From contig NZ_KZ614145.1 of NCBI RefSeq assembly GCF_002884495.1, forward strand, positions 1,998,423 to 2,062,422: a DNA stretch of 64,000 nt, written 5' to 3'. Within the stretch, counting starts at the first letter, position 1. Every line of letters starts with the position of its first letter. The notes under the pieces were generated by a model. The model was not told where the DNA came from and did no database searches. It saw only the letters and a list, made by a program, of their open reading frames with translations. Positions 19,040 to 32,645 of the stretch are shown in pieces. Made by a program: the position numbers and the translations under genes. The DNA is from Rummeliibacillus pycnus (GTDB lineage: Bacteria; Bacillota; Bacilli; Bacillales_A; Planococcaceae).

Positions 19040-19669
19040 TTATAGTTTTCCTGCTTTTAAATCAGCGTGCCATTGTAATAATCCTGGAATATCTTCTTCT
19101 TGGATAGAACCATTTTCTTTGGCAGTTTGTACTAACGCTTCAAAGTTTGATAGACTTTTATATGGTACTCCTACTTGATCAAAGTTTTCTTGTGCACGAG
19201 GCAACATATAAGAATAAACGGATACAACCCCTAAAACTTCTGCTCCTTCTCGACGAAGTGCTTCTACTGCAGTAATACTTGAACCTCCAGTTGAAATGAT
19301 ATCTTCTACAACAACTACTTTTTGTCCTTCGCGTAATTTACCCTCTGTTTGATTACCTCTACCATGATCTTTGGGTTTTGAACGCACATAAACCATTGGT
19401 AAATCTAAAATTTCACTTACCCAAGCGGCATGTGGAATACCGGCTGTAGCTGTACCCGCAACAACTTCTGTTTCAGGGAAGTTTTCTTTAATTAATTCAG
19501 CAAGACCAGCTGCAATTGTTTTACGAACCTTAGGGTATGAGATTGTTAGTCGAGTATCACAGTAAATTGGTGATTTAATTCCTGATGCCCAAGTAAATAA
19601 GTCATTCGGACTTAGTTCTACTGCTCCTACTTCTAATAATCCTTGTGCTACTTCTTTTTGAATTGTCAT
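19040..19669 (-). CDS. pyrE: Orotate phosphoribosyltransferase
   Basis: Converts orotate and PRPP to OMP, step five of UMP synthesis. The PRPP-binding signature is [14 protein letters not shown] near residue 120, and the Lys-rich flexible loop [14 protein letters not shown] precedes it. The start is [10 protein letters not shown] at 19669 rather than a codon six residues upstream, because it follows the GGGGAGG site at the end of pyrF by proper spacing. It has 209 residues. It is the last gene of the operon, three bases after the pyrF stop. Confidence 0.96.
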   Translation of the reverse strand: MTIQKEVAQGLLEVGAVELSPNDLFTWASGIKSPIYCDTRLTISYPKVRKTIAAGLAELIKENFPETEVVAGTATAGIPHAAWVSEILDLPMVYVRSKPKDHGRGNQTEGKLREGQKVVVVEDIISTGGSSITAVEALRREGAEVLGVVSVYSYMLPRAQENFDQVGVPYKSLSNFEALVQTAKENGSIQEEDIPGLLQWHADLKAGKL

Positions 19670-19671
19670 AT

Positions 19672-20379
19672 TTATTGTCCTCCCCATTGTGCTTGTACTG
19701 TGTGATACGCCTTTACTACATCATCCGCTTGTGTAATTGCGCGTCCCACTACGATATGTGTTGATCCATTTTCTTTTGCGAATGCAGGTGTTGCCACACG
19801 TTTTTGGTCATGTGAAGCACCGCCTGATAAGCGAATCCCTGGTGTAACCTTCAGAAATTCCTTGCCACATACTTTTTCGATTGCTTTTGCTTCTAAGACA
19901 GAGCAAACTACTCCATCAAGTCCAGATGCTTTTGCAAGCTTTGCATAATTAAGTACAGATTCTTCTAGTGTAGTTCCTATTTTTTGTTCTTGCTGCATTT
20001 GCTCTTCTGAAGTTGATGTAAGCTGTGTTACTGCGATTAATGATGGGCGCTTCTTACCATCAGGAGTACCTTCTTGTAATCCTTCAAGTGCTGCTTTCAT
20101 CATCAAACTTCCACCAGCAGCATGAACATTTACAACATCCACACCTAATTTTGCTAAACCTCTCATGGCAGACTTAACAGTGTTTGGAATGTCATGAAGT
20201 TTTAAATCTAAAAACACTTCATGACCAAGCTCTTTTATTTTTTTTATAATGGATGGGCCTTCTTGTAAATAGAGTTCTAGACCAACTTTCACAAATAATG
20301 GCTCGTCGAACTGAGAGAGAAAGTTAAAAACTCTCTCTTCTGATGGAAAATCTAATGCGATCATCGGCTTATGTGTCAT
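19672..20379 (-). CDS. pyrF: Orotidine-5'-phosphate decarboxylase
   Basis: Decarboxylates OMP to UMP, the last step of the pathway. A 235-residue TIM-barrel enzyme with the catalytic Asp-Lys-Asp array in [12 protein letters not shown] (about residues 59-70) and the phosphate-binding VTPGIRLSG and VVGRAIT near the C-terminus. The ATG directly follows the pyrD stop codon, with GGAAGGAG about a dozen bases upstream. Length and motifs match the group I family. Confidence 0.96.
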   Translation of the reverse strand: MTHKPMIALDFPSEERVFNFLSQFDEPLFVKVGLELYLQEGPSIIKKIKELGHEVFLDLKLHDIPNTVKSAMRGLAKLGVDVVNVHAAGGSLMMKAALEGLQEGTPDGKKRPSLIAVTQLTSTSEEQMQQEQKIGTTLEESVLNYAKLAKASGLDGVVCSVLEAKAIEKVCGKEFLKVTPGIRLSGGASHDQKRVATPAFAKENGSTHIVVGRAITQADDVVKAYHTVQAQWGGQ

Positions 20380-22060
<1,681 letters not shown>

Positions 22061-22064
<4 letters not shown>

Positions 22065-25000
22065 GCGTGCACCTCTAACTCTGCTTTTGGCATAGCACTA
22101 GCTGTGAATGTCATCGATTCAATTACACGTAAAATTGCTTCTGCTGTATCAAGGGAAGTTAGACAAGCAACGCCATTTTCTACTGATTCACGACGAATTC
22201 TAAAGCCATCACGTGCTGGTTGTTTTCCTTTAGTAAGTGTATTGATCACTAGTTGAGCATTACCATTTTGAATAACATCCAATAATGTTGGACCGTTTGA
22301 GCCAATTTTATCTACTACAGTTGATTGGATACCAGCTTGTTTCAATGCTTCTGCTGTACCTGGTGTTGCTAGAATTGAGTAGCCAATTTCAACAAAGCGT
22401 TTTGCAAGTGCAATGGCTTCTGCTTTATCTTTGTCTGCAACAGTCATTAATACTGCACCATGATCTTCTATCTTCATGCCTGCTGCAACAAAACCTTTAT
22501 ATAGTGCTTTTTCAAGCGTACTGTCTTTCCCCATAACTTCACCTGTTGATTTCATTTCAGGTCCTAATGTTGTATCAACACGACGTAGTTTAGCAAAGCT
22601 GAATACTGGGACTTTTACGAACACTCCATCTTTTGCTTGAGCTAAACCAGTTGGATAACCTTGTTGTGTAATGGATTGACCTAGAATAGCTTTTGTTGCA
22701 ACATTTGCCATTGGAATATTCGTAATTTTACTTAGGAATGGGACTGTACGTGATGCACGTGGGTTTACTTCGATTACATAGACAACATCTTTTGAAATTA
22801 CATATTGAATATTCATCAACCCTATAATTCCTAAACCTTTTGCAAGTCTTGTTGTATAATCCACCAATGTATCTATATGTTTTTGTGATAAGTTTTGAGG
22901 TGGATATACTGCTATTGAGTCACCTGAGTGAACCCCTGCACGTTCGATATGTTCCATAATCCCTGGGATTAGAACATTTTCTCCATCGCAAATTGCATCG
23001 ACTTCAATTTCTTTACCAGTTAAGTAACGATCGATTAATACTGGATGCTCAGGAGATGCTTCAACCGCATTCTCCATATAGTGTTTTAACTCATCTGTGT
23101 TGTAGACAATTTCCATTGCACGTCCTCCCAATACATAAGAAGGACGAACTAGGACTGGGTAGCCTATATCTTCAGCGATTGCGATTGCTTGTGGTGTATT
23201 TGTAGCTGTTTTACCTTTTGGTTGAGGAATACCCAATTCATGAAGAGCTTCCTCGAAACGATCACGTGATTCTGCTCGGTCGATTGCGTCAAGGGATGTA
23301 CCTAAAATTTTCACACCTCGCGCTTCTAACTTATCTGCAAGGTTAATGGCTGTTTGACCACCGAATTGAACGACAACACCTTTTGGTTGTTCGAGATCGA
23401 TAATATGCATTACATCTTCAATTGTTAATGGTTCAAAGTAAAGTTTGTCTGAAATAGAGAAGTCTGTTGATACGGTTTCTGGATTTGAGTTGATGATAAT
23501 TGCTTCGTATCCTGCTTCTTGAATTGCCCATACAGAATGTACAGTTGCATAGTCAAATTCAACCCCTTGTCCGATACGAATTGGACCAGAGCCAAGTACG
23601 ATCACCGATTCTCGATCAGAGCGAATTGATTCATTCTCATCTTCGTATGTGCCATAGAAGTATGGTGTTTCGGATTCGAATTCTGCTGCACAAGTATCGA
23701 CCATCTTGTAAACTGGAATAATACCATGTTCTTTACGGAAGTCGTATACTTCTCCTTCTGTCATACCCCATAGTTTGCCAATTGTTTCATCTGCAAAACC
23801 AATTTTCTTTGCATGACGTAAAACTTCAATATCTTGTGGGTTTTCTTTTAAAGTAGTTTCATAATCAATGATATTTTTGAATTTATCTAAGAAGAATAAA
23901 TCGATTTTGCTCCATTCATGGATTTGTTCGATTGTTACACCTCTTCTAAGCGCTTCGCCCAAGAAGAACAGACGTTCATCTCCTGCTTTTTTTACACGTT
24001 TTTCAATCCATGCATCCGATAGTTCTTCAGCATTTTTCATTTCTATATGTTTATGACCTGTTTCTAATGATCGAACAGCTTTTAACATAGCTTCTTCAAA
24101 ATTACGACCGATTGCCATAACTTCCCCAGTTGCTTTCATTTGAGTACCTAAGTTACGTTTTGCCGTTTCAAATTTATCAAATGGCCAACGTGGAATTTTA
24201 GCTACAACATAGTCAAGTGCTGGTTCGAAGCAAGCATAAGTTTTTCCTGTTACTGGATTAATCATCTCATCTAGTGTTAAACCTACTGCAATTTTGGCAG
24301 CTAGTTTGGCAATTGGATACCCTGTTGCTTTTGAAGCAAGAGCTGATGAGCGGGATACACGAGGGTTTACTTCGATAATATAGAAGTTAAAGCTATTTGG
24401 ATCTAGTGCAAGTTGAACGTTACAACCACCTTCAATCCCTAGAGCGCGAATAATTTTCAAAGATACATTACGTAACATATGATATTCGCGATCAGAAAGT
24501 GTTTGAGAAGGAGCGACTACGATCGAATCACCTGTATGAATTCCTACAGGATCAACATTTTCCATGTTACATACTACAATCGCATTGTCTTTTGAGTCAC
24601 GCATTACTTCATATTCAATTTCCTTGTAGCCAGCAATTGATTTTTCAAGTAGGCATTGTGTTACTGGAGAATATTTTAAGCCTGATGAAACAATTTCATG
24701 AAGATCTTGTTCATTGTAGCAAATACCGCCACCAGTACCGCCAAGCGTAAAGGCTGGACGAACAATTACTGGATAACCAATTTTTTCAACAAATGCTTCA
24801 GCTTCAGCTAAGTTATGAATGATTTCTGATTCCGGTGTTGGTACATCTAATTCATACATTAGATTACGGAATAAGTCGCGGTCCTCTGCTTGATTAATCG
24901 CATCTAATTTTGTACCAAGTATTTCAATTCCTAGTTCATCTAAAATACCTGATTTATGAAGCTCAATTGCCATATTCAAACCAGTTTGACCACCAAGTGT

Positions 25001-25264
25001 AGGTAAGATAGCATCTGGACGTTCTTTTCGTAGAATACGAGTAACAAATTCCAGTGAGATCGGCTCTATGTAAACCGTATCTGCAATTTCAGTATCTGTC
25101 ATAATTGTTGCGGGGTTTGAGTTAATCAGAATAACTCGGTAACCTTCCTCTTTTAGAGATAGACAGGCTTGCGTACCTGCATAGTCGAATTCTGCTGCCT
25201 GTCCAATAACAATTGGACCGGAACCGATTACTAAAATGGATTTAATATCTTGACGTTTAGGCAT
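22061..25264 (-). CDS. carB: Carbamoyl-phosphate synthase large subunit
   Basis: 1067 residues arranged as two homologous ATP-grasp halves. Both begin with a nucleotide-binding loop ([19 protein letters not shown] and [18 protein letters not shown]), plus a C-terminal methylglyoxal-synthase-like regulatory domain (about 935-1050). The enzyme makes carbamoyl phosphate from glutamine-derived ammonia, bicarbonate and two ATP. It overlaps carA by eight bases. Placed in the pyr operon, it should be the pyrimidine-specific copy; an arginine-specific copy elsewhere cannot be ruled in or out from this window. Confidence 0.97.
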
Positions 25265-26360
25265 GTTGTTTTTGCTCCTCTCTAGTATTGTTATTCATTA
25301 ACTCGATAAATTCATCGAATAAGTGATTAGGATCTTCAGGTCCAGGTGAAGCTTCTGGATGATATTGCACAGTGAATACTGGATATTTCTTGTGACGTAA
25401 ACCTTCACAAGTTCCATCATTTAAGGCAACATGAGTCACTTCCAAATCTGTTCCTTCAAGTGAGTCACTATCAATCGCAAAGCCATGATTTTGAGAAGTT
25501 AATTCTGTACGACCTGTGCGAAGATCTTTTACCGGATGGTTCGCACCACGATGTCCAAATTTCAGTTTGAATGATTTTGCCCCACATGCAAGTCCGAATA
25601 ATTGATGCCCTAAGCAAATGCCGAAGATTGGCACTTTTCCAATTAATCCTCTTACCGTTTCGATTGCCTCAGGTACATCTTGTGGATTTCCTGGTCCATT
25701 CGATAACATAATACCGTCAGGATGGTAAGCTAGAACTTCTTTTGCAGTAGTATTATATGGTACAACAATGACATCACAGTCACGTTTGTTTAATTCACGA
25801 AGAATCCCATGTTTCATACCGAAATCCATTAATACAACGCGTTTTCCACGTCCCGGAGATGGATAAGCACTTTTAGTAGATACTTGAGCCACTTGGTCTA
25901 TTGGAAATGTTGTGTTACGTAGACGATTTACTACTTCTTCTACATTTACTTCTACGCCTGCTGCTGAAAGATACCCTTTAACTGCCCCTTCGTTACGAAT
26001 CAAACGAGTTAGTTTTCGTGTATCTATTCCTTCAATACCAGGAATGTCTTTCAACTTGAAGTAGTCATCTAATGTTCCTTCATTTCGGAAGTTTGATGGT
26101 GCTTTTGCTAATTCGTGAACTACGAAACCTTTGATTGCAGGAGTAATTGTTTCAAAGTCATCACGGTTTATGCCGTAATTTCCTATTAATGGATAGGTCA
26201 TCGTAACAATTTGACCGCAAAACGATGGGTCTGAAAGCGTTTCTTGATAACCTGTCATACCTGTAGTGAATACAACTTCACCATCAGATTCTTTTTCACT
26301 ACCAAAAGCTTTTCCTTCAAATACTTCGCCTGTTTCTAAAATCAGTTTTCTTGTTGTCAT
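25257..26360 (-). CDS. carA: Carbamoyl-phosphate synthase small (glutaminase) subunit
   Basis: Class I glutamine amidotransferase that feeds ammonia to CarB. The nucleophile Cys is in [16 protein letters not shown] (about residue 240), and the His-Glu pair of the triad is in [13 protein letters not shown] near the C-terminus. The N-terminal small-subunit domain has [16 protein letters not shown]. It has 367 residues. The ATG at 26360 overlaps the pyrC stop by ATGA and is preferred to an upstream in-frame Met. Confidence 0.96.
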   Translation of the reverse strand: MTTRKLILETGEVFEGKAFGSEKESDGEVVFTTGMTGYQETLSDPSFCGQIVTMTYPLIGNYGINRDDFETITPAIKGFVVHELAKAPSNFRNEGTLDDYFKLKDIPGIEGIDTRKLTRLIRNEGAVKGYLSAAGVEVNVEEVVNRLRNTTFPIDQVAQVSTKSAYPSPGRGKRVVLMDFGMKHGILRELNKRDCDVIVVPYNTTAKEVLAYHPDGIMLSNGPGNPQDVPEAIETVRGLIGKVPIFGICLGHQLFGLACGAKSFKLKFGHRGANHPVKDLRTGRTELTSQNHGFAIDSDSLEGTDLEVTHVALNDGTCEGLRHKKYPVFTVQYHPEASPGPEDPNHLFDEFIELMNNNTREEQKQHA

Positions 26361-27634
26361 TGTGCATCCTCCCATACAATATTACCTTCAAAGATTGTTA
26401 GAATTGGCCAACCTTTTGCCTCCCAACCATTAAATGGTGTATTGCGGCCTTTGGAAACAAATTCTTCAGCTTTAACTTCTTTCTTTTTCTCTAAGTCAAT
26501 TAAGATCAAATCGGCTGATGTACCAACTTCAATTTTTCCGTAAGGTAAATTGAACAATTTTGCTGGTTTAACAGTCATCCAATCAATTAATTGTTTTAAT
26601 GTCCATTTTCCAGTTTCAACGAATTGTGTATATAAAAGTGGAAAAGCAGTTTCAAAACCTACAATTCCAAATGGAGCTCCCACCATACCGCAACATTTTT
26701 CTTCTTGTGTATGAGGAGCGTGGTCAGTAGCAATACAATCGATTGTACCGTCTAGCAAGCCATCATGTAATGCTTGCCAATCCTCATTTGCACGAAGTGG
26801 TGGGTTCATCTTCCAATTAGCATCATCTGATGGGATGTCCATTTCTTCTAATAACAAATGATGTGGACAAACTTCAGCAGTGACATTGATTCCTGCTGCT
26901 TTTGCATCACGAACTACCCTAACAGATTCCTTTGTAGAAACGTGACATACATGATAGTGTGCACCTGCAGCTTCAGCTAGTAGCACATCACGTGCAATTT
27001 GTACGGATTCACAAATAGATGGGATTCCTGGTAAACCTAGTTCTTTATTTCGTTTTCCTTCGTGCATAACTCCATCATAAATTAATGAGTTATCTTCACA
27101 GTGAGCAACAACTGTCATGCCAATAGTTGCTGCATCCTTCATTTGTTCATACATTGTTGATGCCGCTTGTACACCTACACCATCGTCTGAAAAAGCAACC
27201 GCCCCGTGTTCTTTCAACTCTTGTAGATTTGTTCTTGCATCCCCTGATTGTGCCACAGTAAGTGAACCATAAGGAAGTACTCTTACAACTGCACTTTTCT
27301 CAATTAAACCATTAATTAAATTTAAGTTTTTTGCTGAATCTGGCACAGGCTTTGTATTTGGCATTGCACAAATAGTTGTGAATCCACCTTTCGCAGCAGA
27401 TAGAGAGCCTGTAGCAATTGTTTCTTTATGCTCAAAACCTGGTTCTCGTAAGTGCACATGAACATCAACAAATCCTGGAGCTATAACATGACCTTTTCCA
27501 TCAATTATTTCATCTGTTGAGTAATCTAAATGTTCACCGATTGCTGCAATTTTGCCATTCTCAATGAATATTTCTGTTGCTACTAAATCTCCTTGCTCAT
27601 TCAACATCTGTACATTCTTTATAAGTTTTGTCAT
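26357..27634 (-). CDS. pyrC: Dihydroorotase
   Basis: Zinc amidohydrolase that cyclises carbamoyl-aspartate to dihydroorotate. The metal motif [17 protein letters not shown] lies near residues 57-73, with further His ligands in VAHCED and CHVSTKES, and the Asp in [13 protein letters not shown] 425-residue type I (long) dihydroorotase, as in other Bacillales. It follows pyrB after three bases and overlaps carA. Confidence 0.96.
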   Translation of the reverse strand: MTKLIKNVQMLNEQGDLVATEIFIENGKIAAIGEHLDYSTDEIIDGKGHVIAPGFVDVHVHLREPGFEHKETIATGSLSAAKGGFTTICAMPNTKPVPDSAKNLNLINGLIEKSAVVRVLPYGSLTVAQSGDARTNLQELKEHGAVAFSDDGVGVQAASTMYEQMKDAATIGMTVVAHCEDNSLIYDGVMHEGKRNKELGLPGIPSICESVQIARDVLLAEAAGAHYHVCHVSTKESVRVVRDAKAAGINVTAEVCPHHLLLEEMDIPSDDANWKMNPPLRANEDWQALHDGLLDGTIDCIATDHAPHTQEEKCCGMVGAPFGIVGFETAFPLLYTQFVETGKWTLKQLIDWMTVKPAKLFNLPYGKIEVGTSADLILIDLEKKKEVKAEEFVSKGRNTPFNGWEAKGWPILTIFEGNIVWEDAQ

Positions 27635-27637
27635 GTT

Positions 27638-28516
27638 CTAGCTTCTTCCCTTCAAGATATTTTCAACAATAGCCATTCTTACAAAAACGCCATTTTGTAT
27701 TTGCTTAAATATGCGTGAGCGTTCGCATTCTACAAGTGACGAGTCAATCTCTACTCCACGATTTACAGGTGCCGGATGCATGATGATCGCACCATCTTTC
27801 ATACGTTTTTCCCTTTCCTCTGTTAAACCATATTGTGCATGATATGCTTCATTGGAATAACCTTCAAAAGCTGCATCTCGTTCATGTTGGACACGTAGGA
27901 GCATGATCACATCGCTTGTTTCAATCAAATTATCCCAATTATGATGCGCCTCATACTCACCTTGCCATTGTGGTGGACAAACGATATTCACATTGGCGCC
28001 TAATCGATGGAGTGCTGTAATATTTGATTTTGCTACTCGGCTATGAGATACATCTCCAGCGATTGTAACATTTAATCCTTCAAATTTCCCGAACTCTTTG
28101 AAAATTGTGTATAAATCTAGCAAAGATTGCGAAGGATGCTGTCCGGCTCCATCTCCTGCATTGATCACAGATACGTTAATGCCATTTAATAATTCTTCAT
28201 AATAGGCATCCTTTTTATGACGAATAACTACTGCGTCCATACCAATTGATTCTAACGTTTTCACTGTATCGTACAATGTTTCACCTTTTAATGTACTAGA
28301 GAACCCTGCTTCGAAAGGAATCACTGTTGCCCCTAAGCGGCGTTCAGCAGTTTCAAAGCTTGTTTTTGTTCTAGTACTTGGCTCGAAGAATAGGTTTGCT
28401 ACTAGGTAGTCTCGTTCTAGTTGTGGTTTGGCACCCGCTTCAAACTCAGCAGCGCGTTTTAAAATTGCTTCGATCTCTTCGTTAGATACATTTTCCATTG
28501 ACAGTAAATTTTTCAT
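27638..28516 (-). CDS. pyrB: Aspartate carbamoyltransferase, catalytic subunit
   Basis: Joins carbamoyl phosphate and aspartate. Carbamoyl-phosphate motif FFEPSTRTKTSFE (about residues 43-55), plus HPSQSLLDLYTI and MHPAPVNRGVEID. The long in-frame extension upstream crosses the attenuator and is not translated. Two adjacent ATGs (28519, 28516) follow AGGAGG; the second has the better spacing, giving 292 residues. As in other Bacillus-type enzymes, no regulatory pyrI subunit is nearby. It is preceded by its own PyrR attenuator. Confidence 0.95.
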   Translation of the reverse strand: MKNLLSMENVSNEEIEAILKRAAEFEAGAKPQLERDYLVANLFFEPSTRTKTSFETAERRLGATVIPFEAGFSSTLKGETLYDTVKTLESIGMDAVVIRHKKDAYYEELLNGINVSVINAGDGAGQHPSQSLLDLYTIFKEFGKFEGLNVTIAGDVSHSRVAKSNITALHRLGANVNIVCPPQWQGEYEAHHNWDNLIETSDVIMLLRVQHERDAAFEGYSNEAYHAQYGLTEEREKRMKDGAIIMHPAPVNRGVEIDSSLVECERSRIFKQIQNGVFVRMAIVENILKGRS

Positions 28517-28529
28517 CATGTGCCTCCTA

Positions 28530-28655
28530 GTATTGTTGAAATAAAAAGCCTCCCTGGAAATCCAAGGAGGCGGAGGAAGGATATGACATGATAAGCTTGT
28601 ACTCACCCCAAGCCTATCGTATCGAATCACCCTTCTGTGCCTCTCTGGGCAACTT
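28530..28655 (-). promoter_or_regulatory. PyrR-dependent attenuator between pyrP and pyrB
   Basis: On the minus strand the PyrR-binding loop reads GCCCAGAGAGGCACAGAAGG (about 28629-28653). It is followed by a terminator, GCCTCC...GGGAGGC (28548-28571), with a T-run. The loop and terminator are the two parts of a PyrR antiterminator/terminator switch: PyrR plus UMP favours termination before pyrB. The pattern is directly visible; the mechanism is known from Bacillus. Confidence 0.88.
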
Positions 28656-28691
28656 TTAAAAGGTTTATTGTTTTGTTGTTTATTTGTTCTT

Positions 28692-30014
28692 TTATTTAGA
28701 AAGTTCTTCTTCTTTTTGAAGTTCAATATCCGGCTGTGCTTTTCCTGGCAAGATCAGGTTTAAAACAACCCCCACGATCGCAGCTAGAGCCATTCCTTGA
28801 ATTGAGAATGTTTCAGTGAAGATGATTTTTGCACCACCGATTCCTAGAATCAGAATCACTGAAGCTATCACTAAATTTCGTTTATCATCAAAATCAATTT
28901 TGTTTTCTACAAGCATTCGTAAACCACTTGACGCGATAATACCGAATAATAGGATTGAAACCCCACCAAGGACTGGAGTAGGAATCGTACCTACAAGTGC
29001 CATTAACTTACCAGAGAAGGCTAAGATCATAGCGCATACTGCTGCGCCTCCGATTACCCAAACACTGAATACGCGAGTCAAAACAAGCACGCCAATATTT
29101 TCACCATACGTTGTTTTCGGTGGACCACCGATTAGTGAACTGATTAATGTACCAAGTCCATCACCAAGTAATGATCGATTTAAACCAGGATCTTTAATAA
29201 AGTTACGGTTAACTACTTTCCCTAAAACTAATTGATGTCCAATATGTTCTGATATGGTTACGATGACGATTGGAACCATCGCTAAAAGTAATGTTGAGGT
29301 AATCTTAAAGTCGTAATCAATACCTGGGATTAAGAAATTAGGTGCTTGGAACCATTTTGCTTCAATGACTTTGTTGAAGTCGATTAAGTTTGTTCCGAAA
29401 ACGGCATCTGAAATAAGTGATGCGATGTAACCAACAATCATTCCAATTAATATTGGCATTGTACTGATAACACCTTTAAAGTAGTTATTACAAATGATTG
29501 CTGCAATTAAAGTAACGATAGCTACTACAAAATAAGGGAGACTATAAACAGCATCTGGCGTGTTAGCATTTTTGTACATTGCCATATTGACTGCAGTTAC
29601 TGCTAAACCTAAGCCAATTACCATAATAACTGGTGCTACTACAATCGGTGGCAAGATTTTCATAATCCATTTATAGCCTGTTTTCCAAATGAATAGTGAT
29701 ACAAGCCCGTATACTAATCCGACGGCCATAGCTCCAATCATGGCACTACCAGGTCCACCTGCATGAGTTGCTACTTGAATTGGTGCTATAAATGCGAATG
29801 ATGACCCTAAATACGCTGGTACTTTAAACTTCGTTACTAATAAGAAAACCAGTGTGGCAATACCACTCGTTAATAACGCAATCGCTGGTGATAAATTTGT
29901 TAATGTTGGTACCAAAATTGTTGAACCGAACATCGCAAACATGTGTTGCAAACTTAATGTAATCAACTGACCTGATTTAGGCTTTTCATTGATATCTAAA
30001 ACAGCTTTTGACAT
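28692..30014 (-). CDS. pyrP: Uracil permease
   Basis: A 440-residue nucleobase:cation symporter-2 (UraA) family protein with about 12-14 hydrophobic segments in the cytoplasmic membrane. It imports uracil. Family markers include the N-terminal QHMFAMFGSTILVP and the substrate-site loops SEHIGHQLV and GGPPKTTYGENIGVL. It begins 33 bases after the pyrR stop; the gap has no PyrR loop or terminator, so pyrR and pyrP share the 5' attenuator only. Confidence 0.95.
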   Translation of the reverse strand: MSKAVLDINEKPKSGQLITLSLQHMFAMFGSTILVPTLTNLSPAIALLTSGIATLVFLLVTKFKVPAYLGSSFAFIAPIQVATHAGGPGSAMIGAMAVGLVYGLVSLFIWKTGYKWIMKILPPIVVAPVIMVIGLGLAVTAVNMAMYKNANTPDAVYSLPYFVVAIVTLIAAIICNNYFKGVISTMPILIGMIVGYIASLISDAVFGTNLIDFNKVIEAKWFQAPNFLIPGIDYDFKITSTLLLAMVPIVIVTISEHIGHQLVLGKVVNRNFIKDPGLNRSLLGDGLGTLISSLIGGPPKTTYGENIGVLVLTRVFSVWVIGGAAVCAMILAFSGKLMALVGTIPTPVLGGVSILLFGIIASSGLRMLVENKIDFDDKRNLVIASVILILGIGGAKIIFTETFSIQGMALAAIVGVVLNLILPGKAQPDIELQKEEELSK

Positions 30015-30047
30015 ATCTAAACTTCCTCCGTATTTTACGCTTTTACT

Positions 30048-30765
<718 letters not shown>

Positions 30766-30789
30766 GAATATTAGATTTTCACTGAAGTT

Positions 30790-30819
30790 ATTATAGGCTT
30801 CTAGGACTTAAAATGTCAA
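30790..30819 (-). promoter_or_regulatory. Sigma-A promoter of the pyr operon, overlapping the end of rluD
   Basis: TTGACA (30814-30819) and TATAAT (30790-30795) are perfect consensus hexamers 18 bases apart on the minus strand. The -35 box overlaps the rluD stop codon. Confidence 0.88.
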
Positions 30820-31727
30820 TAGTTCTTTTTCAATTCTTCCAGTAGCTGTTTATAATCTTCAGGTAGTGGCGCTTCAAATTCTAAATACTCTTTTGTTGTT
30901 GGATGTACAAAACCTAAAATACCAGCATGTAATACTTGACCACCAAAATCAATTGTCTTCTTAGGACCATACTTTGGATCTCCAACTAAAGGATACCCAA
31001 TATAATTCATATGCACACGAATTTGGTGTGTACGTCCTGTTTCAAGACGACATTCGATTAATGTATAATCCACACCAAAACGACCAATTACTTGGAAATG
31101 TGTTACTGCGTGTTTACCATTATCGACAACGCCCATTTTTTGACGGTCTTTTTGGTCACGACCGATTGGTGCATCAATTGTCCCTTTATCATGAGGAATA
31201 TGGCCATGAACTAACGCTGTATAACGGCGTGTAACCGTTTTATCTACTAATTGTTGAACTAGCGATTCATGTGCCTTATCGTTTTTAGCGACCATTAATA
31301 GACCAGATGTATCTTTATCGATACGATGGACAATTCCTGGGCGCATAACGCCATTGATACCTGATAAATCTTTACAATGATACATTAAGCCATTTACTAA
31401 CGTACCTGTTGTGTGACCTGGTGCAGGATGTACAACCATCCCCTTTGGTTTGTTGACAACCAGTACATCAGAATCTTCATAGATAATTTCTAAATTTAAA
31501 TCTTCTGCTATAATTTCAAGCGGTTCTGGCTCAGGAGGTGTAACCGTAATGACATCTCCCTCTTGTACTTTGTATTTTTGTTTTATTGCTTGACCATTCA
31601 CAACAACAAGACCATCTTGTACAAATCCTTGAATTTGGGTTCTAGACCAATCTTGTTGCATTGAGGCAAGAGCTTTATCAATACGTTCGCCTTGAACCTC
31701 TTCTGTTACAGTAAATGTGACTGACAT
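30816..31727 (-). CDS. rluD: RluD-family 23S rRNA pseudouridine synthase (YlyB)
   Basis: A 303-residue pseudouridine synthase with an N-terminal S4 RNA-binding domain (about 12-75) and a catalytic domain with the signature GIVHRIDKDTSGLLMVAKN (Asp about residue 138). Family members isomerise uridines in helix 69 of 23S rRNA. The exact target in this organism is inferred. The ATG overlaps the lspA stop codon, and the stop codon overlaps the pyr promoter. Confidence 0.93.
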   Translation of the reverse strand: MSVTFTVTEEVQGERIDKALASMQQDWSRTQIQGFVQDGLVVVNGQAIKQKYKVQEGDVITVTPPEPEPLEIIAEDLNLEIIYEDSDVLVVNKPKGMVVHPAPGHTTGTLVNGLMYHCKDLSGINGVMRPGIVHRIDKDTSGLLMVAKNDKAHESLVQQLVDKTVTRRYTALVHGHIPHDKGTIDAPIGRDQKDRQKMGVVDNGKHAVTHFQVIGRFGVDYTLIECRLETGRTHQIRVHMNYIGYPLVGDPKYGPKKTIDFGGQVLHAGILGFVHPTTKEYLEFEAPLPEDYKQLLEELKKNY

Positions 31728-32203
31728 TACTTCACCTTTTTCTTTGTTAGTTTATCTTCAAAGAGCATATACATAATTAGTAAAATTACACCAATTGTTA
31801 ATGATGCATCTGCAATATTAAAAATTGGAAAATCATAATTGATCACTGGAATAATTACATGCACAAAATCGACTACTTCACCACGGAATACACGGTCGAT
31901 AAAATTACCAATAGCACCACCTAATAATAACATTAGGCTGACTTGGAATAATGGTTTACCTTTTCCTTCTTTGTGATAGTAATAAATAATCCCTGCGATT
32001 ACTACAAGTGTAACAAGCGCAAATAACCAAAATTGGCCTTGTAACATTCCCCATGCAGCACCACGATTCCGATGTGAATATAAGCCAAAATAAGGATCAA
32101 GTAATGTGATACTCTCTCCGTAATGCATATTTTTGACGACACTCCATTTTGACAATTGATCAAGTATGATCACGAAAATAGCTATTCCATAATATTTATA
32201 CAC
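31727..32203 (-). CDS. lspA: Lipoprotein signal peptidase (signal peptidase II)
   Basis: A 158-residue aspartic protease with four membrane segments that cleaves lipoprotein signals at the lipobox Cys. The catalytic Asp residues are in GNFIDRVFRGEVVDFV and FPIFNIADASLTIG, and the N-terminal DQLSKWSV motif is present. It is followed by rluD with overlapping codons. In Bacillus a DksA-like ylyA sits between ileS and lspA; here that place is taken by a repeat element. Confidence 0.95.
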   Translation of the reverse strand: MYKYYGIAIFVIILDQLSKWSVVKNMHYGESITLLDPYFGLYSHRNRGAAWGMLQGQFWLFALVTLVVIAGIIYYYHKEGKGKPLFQVSLMLLLGGAIGNFIDRVFRGEVVDFVHVIIPVINYDFPIFNIADASLTIGVILLIMYMLFEDKLTKKKVK

Positions 32204-32295
32204 AGCAAATCCTCCGTTTACTCCCGAATCTAACTTATTTTATCATATAATGACCTGAAGCGAAAAAACAGATCATCTTAAAATGATATATTGCA

Positions 32296-32497
32296 TGAAG
32301 TGGAATTAGCTCCACAGAGTAGGCAAACTGACGAGCCTCCTCGCTTGTGCTCCTGCGATTACTCGTCGCAGAGAAAATCTCACTGTAGGGTCTCGTCTAG
32401 TCCGTTATTCTGCAGGCCATTGAATAATCTTCACAGAATTAACATCACACGAAGACAATACGAATGCATTTTCGAGGACTTACCATCTTCCGCTTCA
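32296..32497. repeat. GC-rich palindromic intergenic repeat, copy 3 (expanded, degenerate)
   Basis: Starts TGAAGTGGAATTAGCTCC and ends CATCTTCCGCTTCA, the same borders as the copy at 18.8 kb. It keeps AACTGACGAGCCTCCTCG and GGTCTCGTCTAGTCCG but carries extra internal sequence (about 200 bases against 120). Non-coding; it accounts for most of the 442-base gap between lspA and ileS, the rest of which holds the ileS terminator. Confidence 0.7.
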
Positions 32498-32593
32498 TAG
32501 ACAATGTTCTAATAGATGTGGTATAAAACAATGATTTATTTAACGTTCATGTTTTTTTTCAAATCTTTGAATTATGAAATTGATTCACGTTAA

Positions 32594-32626
32594 AGAAAAA
32601 TGACCGCTCACTAGTTGTGAACGGCC
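32594..32626 (-). terminator. Terminator of ileS
   Basis: GGCCGTTCAC and GTGAGCGGTC pair across a five-base loop on the minus strand and are followed by ATTTTTC. It lies about 20 bases past the ileS stop codon. Confidence 0.8.
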
Positions 32627-32645
32627 AACTTCTTTTTTTATTTTC

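Noticed and set aside
28517-28726. N-terminal extension of pyrB of about 70 codons
   Set aside because: It would be translated across the PyrR loop and terminator and has no homology to the enzyme; the ATG after AGGAGG is the start.
28816-29235. 139-codon plus-strand reading frame
   Set aside because: Antisense to the membrane segments of pyrP; such opposite frames are common there.
32291-32500. 69-codon plus-strand frame inside the lspA-ileS gap
   Set aside because: It coincides with the palindromic repeat and shows no protein-like pattern or ribosome site.
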